From NCBI GenBank assembly GCA_023663655.1, contig JAMPGZ010000016.1, positions 3,630 to 60,197 of the forward strand: a DNA stretch of 56,568 bases. The letters run 5' to 3'. The notes under the pieces are model-generated. The model worked only from the letters and a program-made list of their open reading frames with translations. It was not told the origin of the DNA and ran no database searches. The stretch comes from Lachnospiraceae bacterium. Lineage in GTDB: Bacteria; Bacteroidota; Bacteroidia; Bacteroidales; Muribaculaceae. Shown here piece after piece: positions 1-8,364 of the stretch; position 1 is the first letter of the stretch, and each line of letters starts with the position of its first letter. A program made the position numbers and the translations under genes.

Positions 1-136
1 CTTTCGCTCGGCAAAGCTCAAATAAATTTGGCTTTGCTCTCGACTTATTCGTATCGTTGGCTTCGCCCAAGATACTTTCGCTCGGCAAAGCTCAAATAAA
101 TTTGGCTTTGCTCTCGACTTATTCGTATCTTTGCGG
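1..136 (+). repeat. Tandem structured repeat carrying a promoter (copy at the pectate lyase gene)
   Basis: Two copies of a roughly 60-bp unit lie in tandem, unit 1 at 1-74 (including a 3' hairpin tail) and unit 2 at 75-134. Each unit contains an inverted repeat, GCAAAGC with GCTTTGC, around a second inner one, CAAAT with ATTTG. Unit 1 ends in a degenerate box TATCGTTG at 52-59 and a short hairpin (GGC-TTC-GCC core). Unit 2 ends in an intact promoter box TATCTTTG. The same two-unit architecture occurs on the other strand at 32595-32738, upstream of an unrelated gene. The window starts inside the element, so its true 5' end is not visible. Confidence 0.85.
101..133 (+). promoter_or_regulatory. 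Promoter of the pectate lyase gene, inside the repeat
   Basis: TATCTTTG at 126-133 fits the Bacteroidetes -7 consensus TAnnTTTG. A TTTG at 101-104 lies 21 nt upstream and a second at 107-110 lies 15 nt upstream. Both are in the arm of the repeat hairpin. Transcription would begin around 138, giving a leader of about 15 nt before the ATG at 154. Confidence 0.7.
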
Positions 137-153
137 AACCAGTATATATTATC

Positions 154-2274
154 ATGAAGAAAAAGATTTTGTCAATTTTGTGTGCCACGATGATGTGTGT
201 GGCAATCTCGGCGGATGGCATCCATGCCCAGCCACGGAAGCAATTTCGCCGCAATATGCTTAAAGAGACCTCGGTCACATTCTTAAAATCAGATGAAGCG
301 GCAAGAATAGCCGATCAGGTTCTTGCTTATCAGAGGGTGACCGGAGGATGGGCTAAGAATATCGATATGTGCGCTCCGATGACACAGGAGCAGCTTGACA
401 AGGTGCTGTCACAGAAAAGCCGCATAGACGACTCGACCACCGACAATGGCGCTACCAATATGCAGATGACATTCCTCGCCCGAATGTATCAGGCGACCGG
501 CGACAAGAGGTATCGCGACGCATTCCGCCGGGCGGTGGAGTATCTTCTTTCGGGACAATACGAGAATGGGGGCTGGCCGCAGTTCTGGCCCAATCCTCGT
601 GGCTATCAGGTGCATATCACCTACAATGATGACGCGATGGTCAACACCATGAATATGCTGCGTGACATATCGGACCGCGTAACTCCGTATGACGGCAACC
701 TCACCGACGGAAAGCTCAGGAAGCGTGCCGCCAAGGCTTTTGACCGTGGTGTGGAATGCATTCTCGCCACTCAGATCATGGTCGACGGCGAGCCGACAGT
801 GTGGTGCCAGCAGCATGAGCGTGACACCTACGCCCCCGCTCCGGCACGAGCTTATGAACTTCCATCGTACTGCGCTCCGGAAAGCGCCTCGATAGTGAGG
901 CTGCTCATGGGATTGCCTGATCCTGATGACCGCGTGAAGCGAGCCATACACTCGGCAATGAGATGGTTTGACCGCTACAAGCTGTCGGGTCTCGCCATAC
1001 ATCGTTACCGCACCCCCGGCGGCATCCACGACATAAAGCTGGTCAATGACTCCACGGCAGGAGCATTGTGGGGTCGATACTACGATCTTGAATTTTGCGA
1101 GCCTTACGTGTGTGACCGCGACGGTATTCCGCGTCGCCGCCTTGACCAGATAGGACATGAACGTCGCAACGGCTACAGCTGGTACAGCAACCGTCCTGCC
1201 GAGCTTTATCCCATATATGAAAAATGGGCGGCAAAATTTGATCCGGAAAATAGAGTTGCCGTAGACATAAACTCGCCCGGAGCCAATGTGACCGGCATCG
1301 TCACCCTCGACCGCAAGCCGGTCATCGACCGACAGGCATTTGACATCATCGTGAAGCCCGGCGAAAGCATCCAGCAGGCAATCGAGAAAGCTCCTGAGAA
1401 TCCGGAAAAGCCATTCAAAATCCTATTATCCAAGGGCACCTACAACCAAAAGGTGATTATCGACAAGCCTAACATCGTACTTGTGGGCGAAAATCGCGAC
1501 AGCACGGTGATCATGCTTGCAGAAACGGCAAAAACCCTTGCGGTAAAGGAATACAAAGGCAAACCGGTGCATAATGGAGTGATTGTGCTTCAAGAGGGCG
1601 CCGATGACTGCGTGATAAGTGGAATAACCGTGTACAACAATTACGGAACCACGGTAGAAAACACCACCACTCACCAGATGGCGATTTACGGTCGCGCCAC
1701 ACGCACCATCGTAATCAACAGCAATGTGTGGGCTGACGGAAATGACGCACTGTCATTGTGGGCGCCACAGAGCGGAGGGATGTACTATCACGCCGACCTC
1801 AATCTGCGTTGCCCCGGAGTGGACTTTCTGTGTCCGCGCGGATGGTGCTACGCCACTCGCTGCTCTTTCTATGGCGACAGCCGCGCTATAATATGGCACG
1901 ACGGCAGAGGAAACCCCGACAAGAAGCTGGTGATAACCAACTCATCGTTTGATGCCAAGTCGCCTACTCCGCTTGGACGCTATCATCACGACTCCCACTT
2001 CTATCTCGCCAATTGCAGTCTGAGCAGCAACATTATGGACCGGAACATAGCCTACGCCTATACCGACAAGGTGCTTGACCCGTGTCCGTGGGGACCTCGC
2101 ATCTACTATTCAGGATGCTACCGCGAAGGGGGCGACAGCGGCTGGCTCGCCGACAACACCCAATCGGCTCCCGGATCGCCGGAATACCACACGTTTACCG
2201 CCAAATGGACCTTCGGTGGAAAGTGGGATCCGGAAGCCAAGATACGCGACCTCTGGGATATTCTTGCCTACTGA
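154..2274 (+). CDS. Secreted PL10 pectate lyase fused to a CE8-like pectin methylesterase domain
   Basis: The 706-residue protein begins with a signal peptide (residues 1-25, ending near HAQ). Residues about 35-345 match the PL10 pectate lyase (PelA) fold, with the segments GGWAKNID, NGGWPQFWPN and HITYNDDAMVN typical of that family. Residues about 395-700 form a right-handed beta-helix of the CE8 pectin methylesterase type. In that domain the two acidic positions are recognisable (D531 in GNDAL, D557 in GVDFL), but the usual arginine of the RPW motif aligns with C644 (CPW) and the glutamine of GNQD is N530. The enzyme probably acts on de-esterified pectin outside the inner membrane; esterase activity is uncertain. 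No type IX secretion C-terminal domain is visible. The start follows directly from the promoter. Confidence 0.88.
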   Translation: MKKKILSILCATMMCVAISADGIHAQPRKQFRRNMLKETSVTFLKSDEAARIADQVLAYQRVTGGWAKNIDMCAPMTQEQLDKVLSQKSRIDDSTTDNGATNMQMTFLARMYQATGDKRYRDAFRRAVEYLLSGQYENGGWPQFWPNPRGYQVHITYNDDAMVNTMNMLRDISDRVTPYDGNLTDGKLRKRAAKAFDRGVECILATQIMVDGEPTVWCQQHERDTYAPAPARAYELPSYCAPESASIVRLLMGLPDPDDRVKRAIHSAMRWFDRYKLSGLAIHRYRTPGGIHDIKLVNDSTAGALWGRYYDLEFCEPYVCDRDGIPRRRLDQIGHERRNGYSWYSNRPAELYPIYEKWAAKFDPENRVAVDINSPGANVTGIVTLDRKPVIDRQAFDIIVKPGESIQQAIEKAPENPEKPFKILLSKGTYNQKVIIDKPNIVLVGENRDSTVIMLAETAKTLAVKEYKGKPVHNGVIVLQEGADDCVISGITVYNNYGTTVENTTTHQMAIYGRATRTIVINSNVWADGNDALSLWAPQSGGMYYHADLNLRCPGVDFLCPRGWCYATRCSFYGDSRAIIWHDGRGNPDKKLVITNSSFDAKSPTPLGRYHHDSHFYLANCSLSSNIMDRNIAYAYTDKVLDPCPWGPRIYYSGCYREGGDSGWLADNTQSAPGSPEYHTFTAKWTFGGKWDPEAKIRDLWDILAY

Positions 2275-2298
2275 TTTTTACTAAATCTCATACAAGAA

Positions 2299-2352
2299 AC
2301 TTCGGAAAAGCGGCTGAGTGACAAACACCTCACTCAGTCTCTTTTCCGAAGT
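2299..2352. terminator. Bidirectional terminator hairpin
   Basis: A long inverted repeat pairs ACTTCGGAAAAG with CTTTTCCGAAGT and continues with CTGAGTGA and TCACTCAG around a short loop. It lies between the convergent pectate lyase and propeller genes and is followed by a T-rich stretch on the plus strand. Confidence 0.85.
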
Positions 2353-2380
2353 CTTATTTTACACGGATGCTTCCTGGCAA

Positions 2381-3517
2381 TCACTTCATTGTGTAGATGA
2401 GGATTGCCGAACCTTCGTTACGCAAGATGGAGTCTGACACAGCATCGGGCTTATTGAAGCCATGCTCAAGCTGTTCGTCAAGGAAATCACTGTTTCGTAC
2501 AAGATAGAATCTACCGTTTTTAGCGGCATGTGGCTGTCCCATAAGGTTATGATAGTCTTCAGAAGAATTTTGATATATAGTTCCTTTTGACCTATCATAC
2601 AAATATGTATTGCCGATATTTGTTTTTTTAACAGTAAAAATGGAAAATCGTTCGGTACATATAGGAGTGGATGTAACCGGTTGCAGCCCCTCGTGATCTA
2701 CGATATCTGCTACTTTAGAAATGGATATTTTCTTATTTCCAAATTTTCTCTCATCATACGGCTTGGCGGTCTTGATTGCCACATTACCACTTACACTCCC
2801 ATCAACAGCATCTATAACTGTATATCCATTGAAGCCGTATGACGAATAAATTATAGTGCTATCGCCATCCTTGAATGCTTGCGGCACCATGAATATATCA
2901 CGATGCTCACCAAAAGGGAGGAATGCTTTTTTTATTTTCAAGTCGGAATCTGCGACATATAGTCTCATCTTTTGATACTCGTCAGGTACAACGGCACCGC
3001 GCACAGAAAGTTGAGCAAGGAGCAAATCGCCATTATACAGCATCCTTATACCCGTAATAGGAAATGGGGTTTTCATGCTTCCTATAAAAGCACCATCGTT
3101 AATAGAATATTTATTAACCAATTTAGCAAAATTATCCACAACCCATATCTCATCATCTGTTACAGCAAAGCAAGCAATCTCCTTATATTCACCTTTTCCA
3201 TTTCCTATAGCAGCTAAATCATAGAGCCATCTGCCTTGAGAATCATAGACATGAATTATTTTCCTCCGCTGGTCAAGAATAAAAAAGCCTTTATCATTGA
3301 TTTGCATATCATCAACACGCCCTATTGGATGCTCGATTGATCCATGCAGCGGCAAATATTCAACAGTATCTATAACTGATGAAATAAACGCCTTGTCATC
3401 TACCTGCGTCACATCGATTTCATTGAGTATGGCTATGTCTGATTCTGAGGCATTTCGATGTGTACACCCGAACAAAATCAGAGTGAGTGATAATGCTCCG
3501 AAATTAATAAATTTCAT
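2381..3517 (-). CDS. 6-bladed beta-propeller lipoprotein (NVEALA-linked)
   Basis: This 378-residue protein has a lipoprotein signal (lipobox LFGC, cysteine about residue 18). The rest resembles the Bacteroidales 6-bladed beta-propeller family, with repeated blade motifs such as IHVYDSQGRWLYDL, the characteristic GNGKGEYKEI, and IWVVDNFAKLVNKYS. Such proteins are thought to sit in the periplasm or on the outer membrane; their ligands are not known. It is the last of three minus-strand genes (thioredoxin/DUF1573, NVEALA, propeller) separated by gaps of 170-180 nt, so co-transcription is plausible but not certain. The family call is from pattern recognition. Confidence 0.75.
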   Translation of the reverse strand: MKFINFGALSLTLILFGCTHRNASESDIAILNEIDVTQVDDKAFISSVIDTVEYLPLHGSIEHPIGRVDDMQINDKGFFILDQRRKIIHVYDSQGRWLYDLAAIGNGKGEYKEIACFAVTDDEIWVVDNFAKLVNKYSINDGAFIGSMKTPFPITGIRMLYNGDLLLAQLSVRGAVVPDEYQKMRLYVADSDLKIKKAFLPFGEHRDIFMVPQAFKDGDSTIIYSSYGFNGYTVIDAVDGSVSGNVAIKTAKPYDERKFGNKKISISKVADIVDHEGLQPVTSTPICTERFSIFTVKKTNIGNTYLYDRSKGTIYQNSSEDYHNLMGQPHAAKNGRFYLVRNSDFLDEQLEHGFNKPDAVSDSILRNEGSAILIYTMK

Positions 3518-3695
3518 ACTGTAATATATTAATAAATATATCTAAGAGGATGTTGCCAAACTCATTTATGTAATCTAAAGTTACAACCGTGATATTGTAA
3601 ACCACACACAAACAAAATGAATGTGGAATTAGCCCTGATGTAACACCTTCAATGATTGCACTTGTCTTTTAGCTCAGCAACACCCTCTTAATTAT

Positions 3696-3986
3696 TTAAC
3701 CATGAACCTTACATTTACGTTCATTGCATCCACTTCCTCCTCCTTGACATGTTACAACCATAGTCGTACACTTACCGCCATTGTTACTCAATGGAGCCCC
3801 ACATTCAAATCTACCTGATTCTGTGCCATCCTCGTAATCCCAATCGCCTTCGTCTTCTGAAATAGCTTCAATATTAGCAAGCGTAGTATCTGATTGTACA
3901 GCATTAGCTTTATTGGATTGCCATGCCATAGCTATACCTCCCATAAATGCAATGCCTAAAATAATTAAATTAATTTGTTTTTTCAT
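3696..3986 (-). CDS. NVEALA-family small secreted cysteine-rich protein
   Basis: The 96-residue product has a basic start, a single hydrophobic segment (about residues 6-22) and then LANIEAISEDE, which fits the NVEALA motif that names this Bacteroidetes family. The mature part is acidic, then glycine- and cysteine-rich, with five cysteines at residues 62, 73, 80, 87 and 92. The architecture (leader, conserved motif, short cysteine-rich tail) looks like an exported peptide precursor. No function is established. It lies between a thioredoxin-fold lipoprotein and a propeller lipoprotein, which suggests oxidative folding and a surface or periplasmic partner. That is inference from neighbourhood only. 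Confidence 0.75.
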   Translation of the reverse strand: MKKQINLIILGIAFMGGIAMAWQSNKANAVQSDTTLANIEAISEDEGDWDYEDGTESGRFECGAPLSNNGGKCTTMVVTCQGGGSGCNERKCKVHG

Positions 3987-4159
3987 GATTTATCAATTTT
4001 CATTGTTATTATTACTTATTAGTCAGTGTTTATCATTTCAACTGAAATAGCTAAGAGCTATTGATTAATTATCCGTTATTCTGTTTTGTAAATTATAAGT
4101 ATTGGTTAGACTATTTAATTATATTTTGAGCAAAAAAACTGTTGTATCCCATTATTTTA

Positions 4160-5062
4160 TTACAATTCGCCCTCACTTGTAAAATCGATATTTTTCACAA
4201 AGCCTTTTATACGCCAGAACATTGGTAGGTCAACATTCTCAAAACTAATCATTATTTCTCGTTCAAATTCCCCATTATAAGCACTATCCACGTAATGCTC
4301 TACATTAAGAACGACACGGCTCTCTGGTTTAATAGTATCACTAATTAGGCTGGCTTTAGTGCAGTCGCATGATGTGACAATTTTATCGACAATAACCATT
4401 TCATCTGAATTGTTGATAATATCAAAAGCCACATATTTAGTCTGACCGGAAAAAGTGACTCCAATATTTTTACATCGAACAGAAGAAGTAATAGCATCAT
4501 AGCTAGCTTCTGAATTATTATTTTCTTTTTCGCCATTTATGATGTTTTCATACAACGTGTATACACTTTTGCTAAACGCTGGATTTCCAATTGCAACAAC
4601 ACGATTGTCAGAATCAAGCAAAAACGTCTTTAATTCCTGAGCTGGTGGCAACTGATTCATTTTGCTAACTTTACCATCTGTATCAATAACTACAGGTAAG
4701 CAAAAATAGTTTTGTTTCAACAAATTGACAATACTTTCCGCATCGCCAGTTTCAACCACCATAATGAATGAAACATCAACATCAAGTGATGAATTCAATT
4801 TGTCGACAATGTGTTGCCACATTGGCAATCTCATCTGACATTCGCTACATCCTATGGAATCAACAAATGTGATTATTTTATAATCTGAGTTTATCCAATT
4901 ATAGTCTATTGTGTCTCCTTGCAAAATAAATGACATTGATTCCGGAAGATTGATCTCTTTTCCCATCCATTGCCTAACTACATCTGAAAAATTGTAATTT
5001 CTATTGCACGAAAATAAAATAGCAGTCAGCACAATTAATATTTTAACTATATTTTTTATCAT
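4160..5062 (-). CDS. Thioredoxin-fold lipoprotein with C-terminal DUF1573 domain
   Basis: The 300-residue protein has a lipobox FSC (Cys19). Residues about 55-180 look like a TlpA/thioredoxin domain with the redox pair C72 and C75 in IGCSECQMRLP. The C-terminal third (about 195-300) has the DUF1573 pattern, an Ig-like fold marked by VTSCDCTKA (C232, C234). It is therefore a periplasm-facing lipoprotein that could exchange disulfides. It opens the gene set that includes a five-cysteine NVEALA protein, so that protein is a candidate substrate (inference). No clear TAnnTTTG promoter was found in the 78 nt upstream of the start. Confidence 0.78.
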   Translation of the reverse strand: MIKNIVKILIVLTAILFSCNRNYNFSDVVRQWMGKEINLPESMSFILQGDTIDYNWINSDYKIITFVDSIGCSECQMRLPMWQHIVDKLNSSLDVDVSFIMVVETGDAESIVNLLKQNYFCLPVVIDTDGKVSKMNQLPPAQELKTFLLDSDNRVVAIGNPAFSKSVYTLYENIINGEKENNNSEASYDAITSSVRCKNIGVTFSGQTKYVAFDIINNSDEMVIVDKIVTSCDCTKASLISDTIKPESRVVLNVEHYVDSAYNGEFEREIMISFENVDLPMFWRIKGFVKNIDFTSEGEL

Positions 5063-5114
5063 GGCACGATTTATAATAATTTTGAAATTATACTATCTAA
5101 ATATAATGAAAACA

Positions 5115-5135
5115 CCTGATTAAAAATTTGTCAGG
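5115..5135 (-). terminator. Weak hairpin after the efflux operon
   Basis: CCTGA pairs with TCAGG around an A/T-rich loop between the end of the last RND gene and the start of the thioredoxin gene. The stem is short and the following T run is poor in the minus direction. Confidence 0.3.
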
Positions 5136-5140
5136 ATTAT

Positions 5141-8100
5141 CTATTTTTTGGTGGGTTTCCGCACCACCAGAATCGGGAAGATGATGAGCAGAGCGAGAAG
5201 CGACATCACGAGTCCACCCATTGTGCCTATGGCAAGCGGATACCAGAATGACTCCTTGGTCTCCCCTATTATGAACGGGATGAAGCCGAGGATGGTGGAC
5301 AACACTGTGAGCAGTATCGGCACAATTTTTATGCGGAATGACCTGATGTAGAGTTTCAGCGAAGAGACTCGGGGATAGCTGCGACGCAGGGAATTGTACT
5401 CATTCAGCAGATATATGGCGGCATTGACAGTGATTCCTGCAAGAAGGATGAACGATGCAAATCCTCCCTGGTCAAAATTGAGCCGGAGCAGATAGAATAT
5501 CGCAAACACCCCGATAAACGAAACGGGAATTATAAGGATTATGGCAAACGGCTGACGGAGAGAGTTGAACAGAATCGATGTGGTGAAAAATATTATGCCT
5601 ATCACCAGAAGAATCAGCCAATATTTTCCCGACTCACCGGCATCGGAACGTCGGCGCGCTTTCTCACTCTCAGCTTTGTAGCCTACAGGCATCAATGAGT
5701 TGATAGTGTCAAGATCCCGCTCAAGCACTTTGTCGCCTTGCACATTTGACCCGATATATTCATATTGCAGACACAGCACATACTCCTGATTTTTCTTGAC
5801 TATATCCTGTGGAGCCTTACGCTTCTCAATATGTCCTATGTCAGATAGCTTGAACACTTTTCCTCCCACTGAGAACGGTTGGTTCATAAGAGTGAATATA
5901 TCATATTTCTCTCCCTGTACTGAATAGAGCCTGATTCTTTCCGACCGATTGCCTACAGTGACCTGTCCGCAATTCACCTCACGCCCGAAAGTAGGCTCTA
6001 TCGCGGAAAATAGCTGCGTAGCCGTTATTCCATGCTTGGCGAGCATTTCACGGTCGACCACAAGATGAAATTCGGTATAATCGTCCTTCCAATATGAAAA
6101 CTCCGACGCTACCGACACTTCCTTGATGCGGCGGTGAGTGAGCAGCGTGTCGCGCATACGGTAAGCCCAGTCCGACAGGTCATCATAGTTGTAACCGGTG
6201 AGTTTCACTCTATAGCTGCCGGCACTTTCCCTGACATCGTTGCTGAATCCCTGGTCTTCAAGTCCATACACGCTCCAAGAACCGCCGCCAAGGGTCAACG
6301 CCTTGGATATGATATCGCCTTTCAGCCGGTAAGGGAACCCGCTGTTGCGATGCTCTTTCTTGAAGAATACGGAGATTGACGCCCGACGCGCATTGTGAAT
6401 AGAAGTCTGAAACTGGCGTATCTCTTGAAATCCGCTCAGATAAAGCTCCATTTTCTTTATCAATGCATTCATCTGGTCAAGGGTAGTACCATTGGGAAGC
6501 GTGGCATTGATGTTAAGCACCGGTTCACCCGGCTCACGATCCCAATAGGAACCGTTGTAGACCTTTTCGACAAAAAGCCTCAGCGTGCCACCAAGCACCA
6601 CATCGACCACCGGCTTTATCTTTTCTTTATACAACGACGACCCGAACACGTCATTGTATTTCTGCGCAATCATCCCTTCACCATCGATTTTTTCAGGAAT
6701 CATAAACACCGGAAGCCCGAAAGCGAGAACCGCAATGATGATGAAAGCGATGCGGAAACGCACGATAAACCGCACTGATTTCTCATAGATATTTGACAAG
6801 AACAACGAAATCCTGCGACGCACACGCAACAACCGTTGTCCCGTACTCTTTTTCCCTATGCGCAGTCTTTCCACCAGCGCCGGAACAAGGAAAAGCGACA
6901 CGGCAAGCGACACGGCGAGGTTAATGATCACCACTATAACAAAATCCTGAAGGCTGAGCCGTGTCTTTTCATCCATGAAAAATACTACCGACAAGGCTCC
7001 GACCGTAGTGAGCGTAGCGGCAAGTATCGACGTGAATGCGCCGAGGTTGCGCCGACGGGTGTAGTGATCGGTCATCACTATGAGGTTATCAATGACAAGA
7101 TTGAGCGAAATAGTGATCCCGGCAAGAGAATAGAGCTGTATCTCCACGCGGGTCATGTAGTAGAACACCACCGCCACCGCAAGATTGATGGCAAGTCCGA
7201 TGGTGATGAGCAGGACATAGCGGATGTTGAACGATACAACAGCGACAAACAGCAGCAGAATAAGGACCGTGAGCCCCGAGCGGAAATATATTTTATTCAA
7301 TTCGCTGCTTATCTCTTCGGTGGCATCGTAGGCGGTTTCAATCATATAGCCTTGCGGCATAGAGGATTTAAAGTCAGCCAATGTTTTCCTTACTTGCTCG
7401 GCAAGACGAAGCTGATTGGCATCCTCCTCGGAGGTAATGCTGACATAAATTGAATTAAGCCCGTTGATGCGGAAGTAGCTGGTGGGATTAGCTTCCTCAT
7501 GGGTCACTGACACAATCTTATCAAGGGTGATATGCACATTTCCTGAGGCGTTGACCACAATATCCCGCGGATCAAATGACTCAGCATCGCCGGTCGACCG
7601 CATCGCCAATCTCATCCATTCATCCCCATCATCGCCGGCGACAGCTGCAATTCCAAGGAATTCGGTTCCGTAATGCTCCCCTATCGCACGGCGTATATCG
7701 GAAGGTGTCACTCCAAGCGCTGTCAAGCGGTCGATGTCATACCGCAACCGCCATTCCATAGGCTTGGCACCGCTCATTTCGACTTTGCTCACCCCTGGAA
7801 TGCGGGACAGCAGCGGCTTAAGATTTTCCTCTCCAAAAGCCTGTATCTGCGCCGGATTGGATGGAGCGTTAAGCGTCAACGTGATAAAGGGACGCGCTCC
7901 ATCCTTCTCGACCTGACGCATCGATATGACCGGATAACTAACTCCATCGGGCATATCGCTCCACGCTTGCCTGATGAGCGCAGATGTCTCGAAACGCACA
8001 TTTTCCATATCGGCATGACGATCCAGCCTTATAGTGACTCGACCGCCGCCATTATTAGATTTAGAATCAATGCCTTTTACTCCAGTCACCCTCGCAAGAA

Positions 8101-8290
8101 TCGACTCGAGCCGTGATGTCACTTCCGTTTCTACGGCTCGTGCTGAATTGCCCGGCATAGAGAAACTTACAGATAAGCTGGGAAGTGTCTGCGACGGAGC
8201 GAGCTTTACCGGCAATAGTGGAATGAGTGAGCATCCCACTATCGCGGCAGCTATAAAAGCGATTATTATCGTAAATGACCTTGCTTTCAT
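5141..8290 (-). CDS. RND efflux permease (second permease of the operon)
   Basis: A 1049-residue inner-membrane proton-driven transporter of the AcrB/HAE type. It has an N-terminal membrane helix, a porter loop (about 30-330), a block of membrane helices (about 335-530), a second porter loop and a final block of helices (about 870-1045). The helix containing VIDNLIVMTDH corresponds to the proton-relay helix of AcrB and keeps one acidic residue. It is the last gene of the run signal peptidase, adaptor, S23-like, RND, TolC, RND. Two unlike permeases in one operon may form a mixed trimer, as in MdtBC, or two separate pumps; the sequence does not decide. Substrate unknown. Confidence 0.9.
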   Translation of the reverse strand: MKARSFTIIIAFIAAAIVGCSLIPLLPVKLAPSQTLPSLSVSFSMPGNSARAVETEVTSRLESILARVTGVKGIDSKSNNGGGRVTIRLDRHADMENVRFETSALIRQAWSDMPDGVSYPVISMRQVEKDGARPFITLTLNAPSNPAQIQAFGEENLKPLLSRIPGVSKVEMSGAKPMEWRLRYDIDRLTALGVTPSDIRRAIGEHYGTEFLGIAAVAGDDGDEWMRLAMRSTGDAESFDPRDIVVNASGNVHITLDKIVSVTHEEANPTSYFRINGLNSIYVSITSEEDANQLRLAEQVRKTLADFKSSMPQGYMIETAYDATEEISSELNKIYFRSGLTVLILLLFVAVVSFNIRYVLLITIGLAINLAVAVVFYYMTRVEIQLYSLAGITISLNLVIDNLIVMTDHYTRRRNLGAFTSILAATLTTVGALSVVFFMDEKTRLSLQDFVIVVIINLAVSLAVSLFLVPALVERLRIGKKSTGQRLLRVRRRISLFLSNIYEKSVRFIVRFRIAFIIIAVLAFGLPVFMIPEKIDGEGMIAQKYNDVFGSSLYKEKIKPVVDVVLGGTLRLFVEKVYNGSYWDREPGEPVLNINATLPNGTTLDQMNALIKKMELYLSGFQEIRQFQTSIHNARRASISVFFKKEHRNSGFPYRLKGDIISKALTLGGGSWSVYGLEDQGFSNDVRESAGSYRVKLTGYNYDDLSDWAYRMRDTLLTHRRIKEVSVASEFSYWKDDYTEFHLVVDREMLAKHGITATQLFSAIEPTFGREVNCGQVTVGNRSERIRLYSVQGEKYDIFTLMNQPFSVGGKVFKLSDIGHIEKRKAPQDIVKKNQEYVLCLQYEYIGSNVQGDKVLERDLDTINSLMPVGYKAESEKARRRSDAGESGKYWLILLVIGIIFFTTSILFNSLRQPFAIILIIPVSFIGVFAIFYLLRLNFDQGGFASFILLAGITVNAAIYLLNEYNSLRRSYPRVSSLKLYIRSFRIKIVPILLTVLSTILGFIPFIIGETKESFWYPLAIGTMGGLVMSLLALLIIFPILVVRKPTKK

Positions 8291-8301
8291 GTTTTGGAGT
8301 T

Positions 8302-8364
8302 GAGAGTCGTGAATCGTGAGTCGTGAGTCGTGAATGGAGAGTTGAGAGTTGAGAATGGAGAATT
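8302..8364. repeat. Heptamer repeat array of nine units
   Basis: Exactly nine consecutive 7-nt units fill this 63-nt stretch, with consensus G(A/T)GA(A/G)T followed by C, G or T: for example GAGAGTC, GTGAATC, GTGAGTC, GAGAGTT and GAGAATT. It fills the gap between the second permease gene and tolC, and overlaps the tolC stop codon. The same heptamers make up the arms of the elements at 12402-12530 and 12984-13454; here only one arm is present. Confidence 0.95.

Noticed and set aside
409-1158. 249-codon minus-strand frame
   Set aside because: It is antisense to the PL10 domain, which has clear family motifs.
6836-7453. 205-codon open frame on the plus strand, rich in His and Arg
   Set aside because: It is antisense to the RND permease membrane region; the odd composition reflects the complement of hydrophobic codons.
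8302-8364. Possible CRISPR array
   Set aside because: The repeats are contiguous 7-nt units with no spacers and no cas genes are present; the same holds for the other heptamer arrays and for the repeat at 1-136.
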